DNA of 12,381 bases from positions 2,501-14,881 of the forward strand of contig CABPSV020000501.1 of assembly GCA_902459845.2 (NCBI GenBank), read 5' to 3'. Each line of letters opens with the position of its first letter. Position 1 is the stretch's first letter. A program made the position numbers and the translations under genes. This DNA is from Hepatocystis sp. ex Piliocolobus tephrosceles. Lineage: Eukaryota; Apicomplexa; Aconoidasida; Haemosporida; Plasmodiidae. The notes below the pieces were generated by a model that saw only the letters and a program-made list of their open reading frames with translations, ran no database searches and was not told the DNA's origin. This document shows, in pieces, positions 1-9,139 of the stretch.

Positions 1-214
1 AAATATATAAATATAAATATGTATGTATAAATATGTATGTATATATGTACATGTACAGACATATAAGTATGTTGTTACTAAAAACCCTTATGCGCCACTA
101 CAAGCACACACCTGTTACATACTTATTTATACATCTATATTATAGCTACTTTATTTTATTATTATTTTATTTTTTTTTTTTTATTTTTTTTCTATGTACC
201 AAAACATATGTTAG
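1..214. other. 5' region of the cyclase gene: UTR, promoter or upstream intron
   Basis: This stretch is TA-rich low-complexity sequence followed by a T-rich tract that ends in TAG at 212-214, a good intron acceptor for the exon starting at 215. An island of more mixed composition lies at about 69-115. It has ATG at 69 and could be a tiny first exon of 15 codons (69-113) ending in phase 0 before GTTACA, which would join in frame to 215. That donor is weak, so this is only a possibility. If it is wrong, the cyclase either starts outside the window or at the in-frame ATG at 326. Confidence 0.4.
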
Positions 215-3200
215 AATAATTATATATCGGATTGGAGATGGTTTAGTATAAAATGTGAAAAACTTATTGAAAATAAATTAGACAAAAAATATATTAAAGA
301 TGAACAAAAAAAAGAATACAGTAACATGTTCAGAGAAAATAAAAATATATCAATATTTAAATCGTTTTTTCCAAAAATTTTATTAAATGCTTATTTCAAA
401 TATGATGATCCTAATAAGTTTTTTTCGAGTTTGGTTATACAGAAGTTCAAAGCCGTTGTGGTATATTTATTTATGGGCTGTACCAGTGTTCATATTTTTT
501 TTTTTTTTCGTATTATTCTGTACCTACATTTATACATCCGTATGTGACAATATAAACTACTTTCTTTTTATGTAGCCTTTTTTTGTAGCCTTTTTTTTGT
601 AGCCTTTTTTTTGTAACCTTTTTTTTGTAACTTTTATTTTGTAACTTTTATTTTGTAACTTTTATTTTGTAACTTTTTTTTTGTAACTTTTATTTTGTAA
701 CTTTTATTTTTTTATTTTTTTTATTATTTTTTTTTTTTATTTTTGACTTCAGTTTTTTTGCGATGCCAGCGGTTTTTCCAACTTAGCTGAACAATTGGAT
801 AAAAAAATAAATGGGACCGAATTGTTAGGCAATTGTCTAAATAAATTTTTTAACATTTTAATAAAAATAATCGATTGGTGGGGAGGGGATATTATTAAGT
901 TTAGTGGAGATGCGGTTATGGTTATATGGCAGCTGAACAGTAAAAAAAAAAAAAATAATAAAGAACAACAACAAATGGACAAAACATCGATAGATGCCAA
1001 TTCTGGTAATGGTAGTGTAAGTGTAAGTAGTAGTTGTAGTGAGAGTAGTAGTGGTAGTAGTGGCAGTGGTAGTGGTAGTGGTAGTGGTAGTAGTGGCAGT
1101 GGTAGTAGTGATAGTGGTGAGAGTACATTCGATGAAAAAAATAAAACTAACAAATTCATAAAAAAAAAAAGAGCAATAAGTGCACCTTCTTTAAATAAAC
1201 AAGAGCAACAAGAGCAACAAGAGCAACAGGAGCAACAGGAGCAACAGGAGCAACAGGAGCAACAGGAGCAACAGGAGCAACAGGAGCAACAGGAGCAACA
1301 AGAGCAACAGGAGCAACAAGAGCAACAACAGAAAGAACTAAAACGAGAACAAATAGAAAAACGAGAACGTGTGGAAAAGCAACAGCTAAAACAGCCACTA
1401 AAACGAAAGCAACAACAAAAAAAAAAAAAACGAGAACAAAAAGAGCCGAAAAAGCCGAAAGAACGAGAACAAAAAGAGCCAAAAGAGCCGAAAGAACGAG
1501 AACAAAAAGAGCTGAAAGAGCCCAAAAAACGAAAAGAACAAAAAGAGCCCAAAAAACGAAAAAAACAAAAAAAACAAAAAAGAAAGCAACACGAATGTAA
1601 TGAAGAAAAAAAAGCTATATGCATGCTTGCGTTAGGCTGCTGTATAGATATCCACAAACTCCTTAATAAATTTCCCACACCAATAGAAAATGAATTTTTA
1701 AAGGTACATATTTCTATTACGTATGGTAAAGTAAGTTTTATACAAATTGGCAATGTATTAAATAAACGAGATTATTTATTATCTGGGAGACCATTAGAAA
1801 AAATAAAACAAAGCGAATCACTAGCGAAAAATGGCGAAACAGTTATATCTTACTCTTTTTATAAATATATAAAAAAAGATGTTATTGTAAAAAAGACAAA
1901 TAAACATAAATTTTATTTATTTGTTAAATTAAAAAAAGAAATAAATTTAAACAATATAAGAAATGAAAATAGTCAGTTTATAGAAGGAGAAACAATTGAT
2001 AAACAAAATGTAAATGTAAAAAAAGAACATTTTGATGAAAAAAATATAAATATAAAAAAACCATTCGAATATGAACAATCTGAAATTACAGCATATCCTA
2101 ATATGTACAATATTATGTATAATCGTTTCGGTTATCTTTTAAAAACTTTTGTTCCTGATATTGTTTATAACAAATTATCAACTGGTTGTAATATATTTTT
2201 TAACGAAATTCGTAAAATAACAATTATATTTATATCTGTAAAAGATATAGATACTAGTACAATGATTGGAATATATTCTGCTCATAGTATTATGAAATTA
2301 ACCCAAAAAGTTGTTTTTACCTTAGAAGGAACAATAAATAAATTTATATATGACGATAAAGGAATACTTATATTGATTATGTTTGGTTTACCACCATTAT
2401 ATCACAGCGATGATTCAATTAGAGCTTTATTAACCTGTTTTCGACTTATAGATGGTTTAAAATCTTTACGATTAAGTGGAAGTATAGGTATATCTACTGG
2501 TAAAATATGGTGTGGAATCGTAGGTAATAAAATAAGAAAAGAATACACAGCATTAGGTGATTCTGTAAATACAGCTGCAAGACTATGTTGTAAAGCAGGT
2601 AACAGAGAAATTTATGTTGATGAAAATACATACAACCATTGTAAACATTTTATTGCTTTTCAAAAATTAGTTTCTGTTAAAGTAAAAGGTAAAAAAGCAC
2701 CTATACAAATATATTCACCTATTGGTACCATAGATGAACAAAAAAAAAAAATAAACAACAAAATTTATATGAACAACAATAAATATTCTTCTATAAATAA
2801 CTATCATTGTTATGTATGTGATACGTTACCAACTTCTGATTATTTCACTGATAAAGATTTGCTTGAAAATAATCAAAGTATGGAACAAAAGGGGGAACAA
2901 ATAGAAGAAAAAACTAACGTACCTAACGTACATGATGATAGCGAAAGCTTATTCCATGACACGAATCAACATAACCCATCTAAGAAAACTAAAAAAACTT
3001 CTCACATTTCAAATTATAAATCGAAACAAAGTAGCTTAACAGGTAGTACAACTGCAAACACAAACACAACGGGTAGTTCTATTACAGATACATATACATC
3101 AACAACATCAGCTAGTGCTCAAAACAATGACATAAAAAAATATGTAGAAGAAATAAACGATTTTAGCTTTTTAAATAAAAACTATTTACTTATATATTAT

Positions 3201-6200
3201 AAAAAAATATATAAAAAAAAATTACAAAAATTACTTGGGAAAAAAGATTGTCTTTATTACTTAGAATCGAACAGTAGTGATAGTGACACCCTGATAAATC
3301 AACAAAAGTGTACCTATAAAGACACAGCAAATGAAAAAAATTGTGAAAAAAATTATGACCAAAATTGTGAAAAAAATTATGACCAAAAATGTGAAAAAAA
3401 TTATGAACAAAAATATGACAAAAATTATGACCAAAAATGTGAACAAAATTATGACCAAAAATATGAACAAAAATATGACCAAAAATATGAACAAAAATAT
3501 GAACAAAAATATGAACAAAAATATGACCAAAAATATGAACAAAAATATGACCAAAAATGTGAACAAAATTATGACCAAAAATATGAACAAAAATATGACC
3601 AAAAATATGACCAAAAATATGACCAAAAATATGAACAAAATTATGAACAAAATTATGAACAAAAATATGAACAAAAATATGACCAATATTATGACCAAAA
3701 TTATGACCAAAAATATGACAAAGACATAATTTATAGTTTATCTCCATATAGAAAAATAAAATCACGTTTATATACAGATTATATAAATTATAGTGGACCT
3801 ATGTTTTGGCATGAATACTATGATAATTTATTTTTTAATTTTAATGAAATTTATAATACCGGTGGAGTTCTATTTATAAATGGTAGTGAACATTTAGGTA
3901 GTTCTGAACTTATAAATATTATAAAAAATTATTTTTTATATAATTACAAAACTTTTATTATAAGTAATATGCCTAGTTCTGTATATATAAATATAACAAA
4001 CCCATTATTACCTTGGAAACTATTGTGTAATAATATACTAAATGCTTGGAGAAGTTGTAACATGAAAAAAAATAATTTATGTATGATTAACGATAATGAC
4101 ATTTTTAATATGTTAAAAGAAATAACACATCCATCATATCACTCATATTTTAAATGTATGACAAGTATCATAGACGATTTACTAGTTCCTCAAGTTCTTA
4201 TTAAAAAAATTAAAAAGTTATCAGTTATATTAAATTATAAAAAACGGGGAAAACATAAATCTCAACAAAATAACAAAAATGACAAAAATAGCCAAAATGA
4301 CAAAAATAGCCAAAATGACAAAAATAGCAAAAATGACAAAAATAGCCAAAATGACAAAAATAGCCAAAAAAATAAACACAAAACTAATGATTCGGAAAGT
4401 ATATATAGTATACAAAAAAATTTAACACAGAGCAGTAGTAACGTTCAGAATGTTGAAGATACAAACACAAACATTCAGCAAAATCCATATAAACACAAGT
4501 CGAACAATAGGATTTATAATAATACAAGTACAGACGATATAAGCGACTCTGACACAGACAATGAATATAAAACTAAACAAAACCGACACCAATTAACCAC
4601 ACCAAACACATATAAAAAAAACGATAAAAAAAAAAAAAAAAACAAGGACCAAAAAAATGAAAAAAAAAATTATATATGTAAAAAAATGCTCTCAATTCTA
4701 CAATACTGGTTTTCACAATCGACGAAAAATAACAAAAATGATACTGACAATATGAATAAATCAAGTAAAAAAAAAAAAAAAAATCATTTAAAAAAAAAAA
4801 AAAAAAAACCACAACATGCACAACATATACGAAGTGGGTTTATGCATGTTCGAAACAGAGAAACGGGGAATACTACAACGGAGCTTACAACGGAGCTTAC
4901 AACTGACGCAACAACGGACGCAACAACTGACGCAACAACTGACCTAACAACTGATCCAACACAAAACCAATTACAAAACCAATTACAAAACAACAGTTCG
5001 GATTATAATAAAAACTTTAAATCCGAAAAAAAAAAGAACAAACAAGAAGAAAACTATTGTTCAACTATTTACACTAAACAAATACAACAACAAAAAAAAA
5101 ATAACGAAAATGTAAAAATAATAAAAGAAGTTAAAGACGAATATGTAAATACACAAAATAAATATAAAAAAACGGTTGAACAAAATTCTCAATCTAATGA
5201 ATGGTTCCAAAATAATACATGTGATAGTTCTACTCTTAACAAGTTACAATTGAATCATTCTCTTAATCTCTCAATTAAAAATGATTCAAAACAAAATAGA
5301 ATGAAAATAATAAGTAGTATGATATATTATTTTAGTTTACATGAGTATACATTTATTGTATTTAACCACAGGTCAGGTACGTCTTTAAATACACACCTAG
5401 AAAAAGACACTATACAAATATGTAAAAGATTGTCAAAATTAGCCATGTATAAAAAACAAAAAATATTAACAAACTTAATCAAAAATCTAAAATATTGGCG
5501 TAAAAATCATTGCAGACAATGTGATTATTGTAAAAGTAATACAAATCTTTTTAACATAAACAAAACATATTATTCAAATTATGATCATAAACAAAGTTAT
5601 TTATACAATATAAACAATAACAATACTTTATACAACATTCCAAGTAGTAATACTGATAAAAAAATAAATATGTGTGTACATCAAAGAGATATACAACATA
5701 AACTTTGTAATACTAGTTGCCATAATTCCTGTACAAACACATATACTGAAAAAAAAAACGAGCCACATATTCTTACCACTCCGATCACAATCACCAATAA
5801 CACTGTCAATGGTACTGCAAACAAAACTAAGACACTTATACGGGACCAACAAAATAACGATATTATTAATATTTTTAAAAAACAAAATAATAATTATAAA
5901 AACAAAACATCAACAAATGTTTTTTATAAAACTATTAACACAAATGTTAATGATAGCGTTTTAATGTATATTGCAAAACAAAAAATGAAAGAAAAAATGA
6001 ATAATACTCCTTATACTGGAATTGGAACTGCAGCTATAGCTGGAGCTGGAGCTATAACTCAAACTGCAGTTGGAACTGTAACTGGAACTGTAACTGGTAA
6101 TTATAACAATTCCATTAATATTAATAACATTACATGTAATAAATGTAATATATGCAATTGTAATAACATGAATTTAAACACAAGCTTTAAACATTCGATT

Positions 6201-7283
6201 TTATGTAACCCTATTTTTAAATACAAACAAAAACCACTCATATTTTTATTTGTTAATAATAATAAAAATATTATGAATGTTAAAGAAATAAATAAAATTA
6301 AAAAATATGCACGAGAATGTAATGGTTTTATAAAACTAAAAAATTTTAACAAAAATGATTTGTATGAATTTGTCAGCTTATGTTTTAATATACCTATCGA
6401 TCAAATTAATAAACAACTAATTAATTACCTTGATCAAACTTGCTTTGGTATTCCCAAATTTGTACAATACACTTTATTTTATATTTTTAAAAATAAATAT
6501 ATAAAACTTTATCGATATGTTATAAAAGAGGAAGACTACAATGGCGATTACAATAACACAGTTGAAGGGGTCAACAAGAGAGAGGGAGAAGAAGGAGAAG
6601 GAGAAGGAGGAGAGGGCGAAATAACAACAGAAGAACTAAACGACATTCAAAAAAAATATGCAAATAATAACATAAAAAATTATCATAAAGATAACGAAAG
6701 TGACAACTTATTGAATACACCTGTTGTACAAAATAATAGTTATAAAAATAATATACTAAAATCTGATGATATAAAAATATGCAATTATGTTTCTGCACCT
6801 ACAAAAAATAATAAAACTTTGTTTTATAATAATAACAACACATTTGATAATAACGTAAACAATAATAACAACTTAGCAAATCCCTTTTCATATAGTTACA
6901 TTAACGAAAACACGAAACAAATTATTAAAGAACAAAGCAAATTTACGAACCTTGATTTTTTTAAAGATCAAAATAATGAATTAGTTACATATGATTTACC
7001 ATCACCATTACAATATTATGAACATGATCAGGCAAAAAAAAAAAAAATTAAAATTAAATATAAATATAAATACGAAATGAAAATTGTGAAAGATTTGGAC
7101 GATGCACCTTTAACCAGTAGATTGGTAAATATCATAGTGCAAATGACACAAATGTGTTCGTGTGTGCGTACATATCTACATGTAGACACTATTTTTTTTT
7201 TTTTTTACACAATATGTCACATTAACGTTCATATTTTTTTTTTTTTTTTTTTTTTTTTACACAACATGTCACATTAACATTAA

Positions 7284-7328
<45 letters not shown>

Positions 7329-7760
7329 GACTGCCTACTGCATTTCTATAATAGACAGCTTAAGCCAAGAAGAACAACTGCTAGCCAAACTCTGCTCTTT
7401 CTTTTATGACAAATTCAATATAAAAAAAATCGAGTGTATTTATCCTAAATATATTTCTAGATATGAAATGAAAAAAATAATTACAGATTTAGTAAAAAAA
7501 AATGTATTTATCCATGTCGAGAATGCACAAACTGAAATTAAAGCAAAAGAACCCCCTCCCCCAAACGATATCAACTCTATACATAACATAAATTACATAT
7601 ATAGAGACATATATAATAAAATAGACAATCTTTCTTCAAAAAAAAAAAAAAAACAGTCACTATTTAGTAAAGTAAATTCTAAATTGTCAGACGAGGATAT
7701 ATACTTTCGCATAACAAATAACGCTCTAAGAAAGGTTAAAAAAAGATTGATCAAAAAAAA

Positions 7761-7821
<61 letters not shown>

Positions 7822-8118
7822 AGACACTACGATGTACTATGTTGTAACATTTACAACATATTATAGCGCATTACAACTTATTGTAACACATTTTTTTTTA
7901 TTTTTTAACTAGCTTTTATATAGCAATTATTACTAAAGAACGTCGTTTTTTTTTTTTTTTTATGTACATTTTTTACAATTTATAAATATATACACATCAC
8001 ATATGCTTTTTTTTTTTTTTTTTTTTTCCGCCTTTTTAAATAGGTTTTAAACGAATTAGTGGAGAATGAAGAAAAACAGTACATTCAAAAAATTTACAAA
8101 ACATATATTGAAGCTTAA
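215..8118 (+). CDS. ACbeta: Adenylyl cyclase beta (soluble-type, two class III cyclase domains), four exons
   Basis: This gene makes cAMP from ATP; in Plasmodium the ACbeta product activates protein kinase A and is needed for merozoite invasion (family knowledge). Proposed exons are 215-460, 753-7124, 7330-7734 and 8044-8118, all joined in phase 0, giving about 2365 residues counted from 215. C1 begins near residue 48. Exon 1 ends KFKAVV and exon 2 opens FFCDASGFSNLAEQL, which restores the first metal-binding Asp (D86). KFSGDAVMVIW supplies the adenine-site Lys (K131) and the second Asp (D135). A repeat insertion at about 142-363 splits C1, which resumes through HISITYGKV and RDYLLSGRP to about 455. 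C2 spans about 546-738; YTALGDSVNTAARL carries T681, N688 and R692, expected for adenine binding and transition-state stabilisation. A degenerate P-loop module follows (GSEHLGSS at 1126-1133; strand FIVFNH near 1616; LIFLFVN near 1911; GIPKFVQ near 1981), as in sAC. No membrane segment is seen. It is intact here with stop TAA at 8116. The N-terminus is uncertain. Confidence 0.9.
461..752 (+). other. Intron 1 of the adenylyl cyclase gene
   Basis: The donor is GTATAT after ...GCCGTTGTG (exon end 460) and the acceptor is TTCAG (exon start 753), 292 bp, phase 0. Removing it joins AVV to FFCDASGF, rebuilding the canonical class III cyclase start (hydrophobic strand, Asp, S-G-F). Both exon frames hit stops or poly-Phe if read through: TGA at 744-746 blocks the exon 2 frame just upstream. 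The intron is T-rich and holds a 14-bp minisatellite. Confidence 0.88.
571..709 (+). repeat. 14-bp minisatellite inside intron 1
   Basis: Ten copies start at 571, 584, 598, 612, 626, 640, 654, 668, 682 and 696, almost all exactly 14 bp apart. The first copies carry TGTAGCC, the middle changes to TGTAACC, and the rest are TGTAACTTTTATTT-like. The graded change along the array suggests stepwise expansion with point changes. It lies in the pyrimidine-rich 3' half of the intron. Confidence 0.9.
1017..1122 (+). repeat. Ser/Gly-rich coding repeat (AGT/GGT triplets) in the C1 insertion
   Basis: Tandem AGT and GGT triplets, with a few TGT and GAG, encode a Ser/Gly-rich linker of about 35 residues. 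It follows a Lys/Asn/Gln segment and precedes a basic stretch. It belongs to the large insertion that interrupts the first cyclase domain and probably forms a flexible disordered tether. Confidence 0.85.
1203..1328 (+). repeat. 9-bp GAGCAACAR tandem repeat encoding (Glu-Gln-Gln)14
   Basis: Fourteen head-to-tail 9-bp units start at 1203 and continue every 9 bp to 1320; they differ only in the last base (CAG or CAA). The product is a Glu-Gln-Gln run within the C1 insertion. The unit length is a multiple of three, so copy-number change keeps the frame. Interrupted Glu/Gln runs of this kind often form charged helices. Confidence 0.95.
1425..1590 (+). repeat. Lys/Glu/Pro-rich degenerate repeat at the end of the C1 insertion
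   Basis: Imperfect units related to R-E-Q-K-E-P-K-K-P-K-E recur about every 7-10 residues, then decay into KKRKEQKEPKKRKKQKKQ. The segment is very basic. The cyclase fold resumes immediately after it at about 1596-1614 (CNEEKKAICML). Confidence 0.8.
3337..3722 (+). repeat. 12-bp minisatellite encoding about 32 Tyr-Asp/Glu-Gln-Lys/Asn units
   Basis: The 12-bp unit is roughly TATGANCAAAAA, with early units TGTGAAAAAAAT. It is repeated about 32 times and encodes Y/C-D/E-Q/K-K/N tetrapeptides. It lies between the second cyclase domain and the P-loop-like module. GAA versus GAC at the second codon alternates irregularly, and TGT replaces TAT in five or six units. The array has no stop in several other frames on either strand, which explains long spurious frames there. 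Confidence 0.93.
4270..4368 (+). repeat. 18-bp coding repeat (Asn-Asp-Lys-Asn-Ser-Gln)
   Basis: About five and a half units of AAAAATGACAAAAATAGC type encode NDKNSQ, with one NDKNSK variant. The repeat lies within a disordered insertion of the ATPase-like module of the cyclase. Confidence 0.9.
4877..4962 (+). repeat. Thr/Asp-rich coding repeat (T-E-L-T / T-D-A-T)
   Basis: Two ACGGAGCTTACA units are followed by about five ACTGACGCAACA-like units, encoding TELT then TDAT, TDLT and TDPT. A short NQLQ duplication follows. The segment is acidic within an otherwise basic insertion. Confidence 0.85.
7125..7329 (+). other. Intron 2 of the adenylyl cyclase gene
   Basis: The donor is GTAAAT after ...AGTAGATTG (exon end 7124) and the acceptor is TATAG (exon start 7330), 205 bp, phase 0. 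It joins PLTSRL to TAYCISIIDSLSQEEQLLAK, which fits the 'D-x-L-x3-Q-x-L-L' helix that follows the ATPase module in sAC-type proteins. The intron holds three long T-runs; the last is 40 T (7286-7325). Reading through instead gives poly-Phe and a stop at 7275-7277. Confidence 0.85.
7735..8043 (+). other. Intron 3 of the adenylyl cyclase gene
   Basis: The donor is AAG|GTTAAA (exon end 7734) and the acceptor is AAATAG (exon start 8044), 309 bp, phase 0. It joins FRITNNALRK to VLNELVENEEKQYIQKIY, a continuous helix ending at TAA 8116-8118. The intron contains a (TA) microsatellite and poly-T tracts. Reading through would add a Tyr-Ile run encoded by (TA)n. Confidence 0.82.
7765..7812. repeat. (TA)n microsatellite in cyclase intron 3
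   Basis: An uninterrupted AT dinucleotide run of about 24 units. It is non-coding by the splice model. Confidence 0.95.
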
Positions 8119-8171
8119 AAGAAATACTAATATTCACTTAACTGTCTAAATTATAACAGTTTTGATAAACT

Positions 8172-8173
<2 letters not shown>

Positions 8174-8216
<43 letters not shown>
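8174..8216. repeat. Poly-T run of 43 bases
   Basis: Unbroken T homopolymer 56 bases after the cyclase stop codon. Runs of this length are prone to length errors. Confidence 0.95.
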
Positions 8217-8220
<4 letters not shown>

Positions 8221-8253
8221 CAATTTAAATACATTTTATATGAACATTTATTA

Positions 8254-8293
8254 GATTTGCACAATGATTAATTGATTTGCACAATGATTAATT
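8254..8293. repeat. 20-bp direct tandem duplication
   Basis: GATTTGCACAATGATTAATT occurs twice in perfect tandem (8254-8273, 8274-8293), followed by a partial third GATTT. It stands out because it is not a homopolymer or TA array. Confidence 0.93.
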
Positions 8294-8390
8294 GATTTGA
8301 TTTGACTTTTATTTTTTATTTTTTTTTTAATTTTTTTTTAATTCTTGCATGTATAACAACTATCAACTCATTAACATGTGTTTTATCCAT

Positions 8391-8498
8391 ATGGCGTTTC
8401 GAAGAAAAGCTATATTTTTAAAACAATTCAAACATTTTAATATACTAACATTAAGAAAAAAAAAAAAAAAAACCATAGCAAAAACCTACTTAGTCTAA
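8391..8498 (+). CDS. Small open frame of 35 codons, doubtful
   Basis: ATG at 8391 opens MAFRRKAIFLKQFKHF and continues through a run of Lys to TAA at 8496. The first 22 codons are not homopolymeric and look more coding-like than their surroundings. There is no similarity I recognise, and I found no splice route that links it to the gene at 8743. It may be an upstream open frame in a 5' leader or a chance frame. Confidence 0.2.
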   Translation: MAFRRKAIFLKQFKHFNILTLRKKKKKTIAKTYLV

Positions 8499-8584
8499 AT
8501 ATCAAGTAAAAGTACAAAACTCGTACAAAAATAAAAATAATATTTAGTACATTGTATAGTATAAAGAGCTGAAAGCTCATTGAC

Positions 8585-8619
8585 CATTGAACATTGAACA
8601 TTGAACATTGAACATTGAA
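8585..8619. repeat. 7-bp tandem repeat CATTGAA x5
   Basis: Five perfect head-to-tail copies of CATTGAA, starting 158 bases before the start codon of the second gene. This is an ordered, non-homopolymer array in a probable promoter or 5' UTR. Confidence 0.93.
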
Positions 8620-8676
8620 CTCTATTTTCTTTTTTTGTTTCTGCCTTACTCGTTCATATAAAAAAAAAAGAGAAAA

Positions 8677-8680
<4 letters not shown>

Positions 8681-8715
<35 letters not shown>
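8681..8715. repeat. (TA)n microsatellite upstream of the second gene
   Basis: An AT dinucleotide run of about 17 units lies 27 bases before the ATG at 8743, in the presumed 5' leader. Confidence 0.93.
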
Positions 8716-8718
<3 letters not shown>

Positions 8719-8742
8719 TTTAACATATTCTCTTGACTTATT

Positions 8743-9107
8743 ATGGTAAAAAAAAAAAAATTATTTCAAAAAGACAACTCTTTAATGAACAATTCAGGTG
8801 AAAATGTTTCATTCACAGAAAAAAACATAAATAAACATTATTTAAGTCATTTACAAACAGAACAATTAACTTATTTGTCTACAATTCCAAAGGTTACAAA
8901 AATAAATACAAAATACTATGACAACATTTTAGGATTAGACGATAGTAATGTTTTAAAAAAAAGTATAAACAATAATACAAAAAAATAAAATATAACTGTA
9001 CAACTCTTTTTGTATGTGTGTTAGTTTTTTTTTTTTTTTTTCCATTTGCCATTTTTTTTTACGGCGTTAGTTAGTTGGCTAGTTAGTTAGTTAGCTAGCT
9101 AGTTATA

Positions 9108-9139
<32 letters not shown>

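Larger units (their letters stand above)
8119..8742. other. Intergenic region between the cyclase and the second gene
   Basis: This holds the presumed 3' UTR of the cyclase and the promoter and 5' UTR of the next gene. Visible content: a 43-T run (8174-8216), a 20-bp direct duplication (8254-8293), a 7-bp repeat in five copies (8585-8619), a (TA) run (8681-8715) and one small open frame (8391-8498). No convincing exon or RNA gene is seen. Confidence 0.7.

Noticed and set aside
33..251. Open frame at the left edge
   Set aside because: It is mostly Tyr/Met/Phe from TA- and T-rich sequence and conflicts with the exon starting at 215. Only the small part from 69 to 113 is kept as a possibility.
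326..547. ATG at 326 as a stand-alone small gene or as the cyclase start
   Set aside because: The same frame is open and coding-like back to 215 after a TAG acceptor, and its first 45 codons continue across intron 1 into the cyclase domain. Past 460 the frame becomes poly-Phe intron.
571..709. 14-bp array considered as a CRISPR or telomere-like repeat
   Set aside because: There are no spacers and the unit is far too short for CRISPR. The unit does not match the Plasmodium telomere heptamer and it lies inside an intron.
749..1753. Long minus-strand frame over the N-terminal part of the cyclase
   Set aside because: It is the antisense of the Ser/Gly, Glu-Gln-Gln and Lys/Glu repeats; triplet repeats keep the antisense frame open. 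The + strand there encodes a recognisable cyclase domain.
3190..3765. Minus-strand and second + strand frames over the Tyr-Asp-Gln-Lys array
   Set aside because: The 12-bp unit has no stop in these frames, so they stay open automatically. Their products are pure tetrapeptide repeats without other content.
7765..7860. Tyr-Ile repeat extension of cyclase exon 3
   Set aside because: It is (TA)n translated. A donor at 7735 with a phase-matched acceptor at 8043 gives a sensible helical C-terminus instead.
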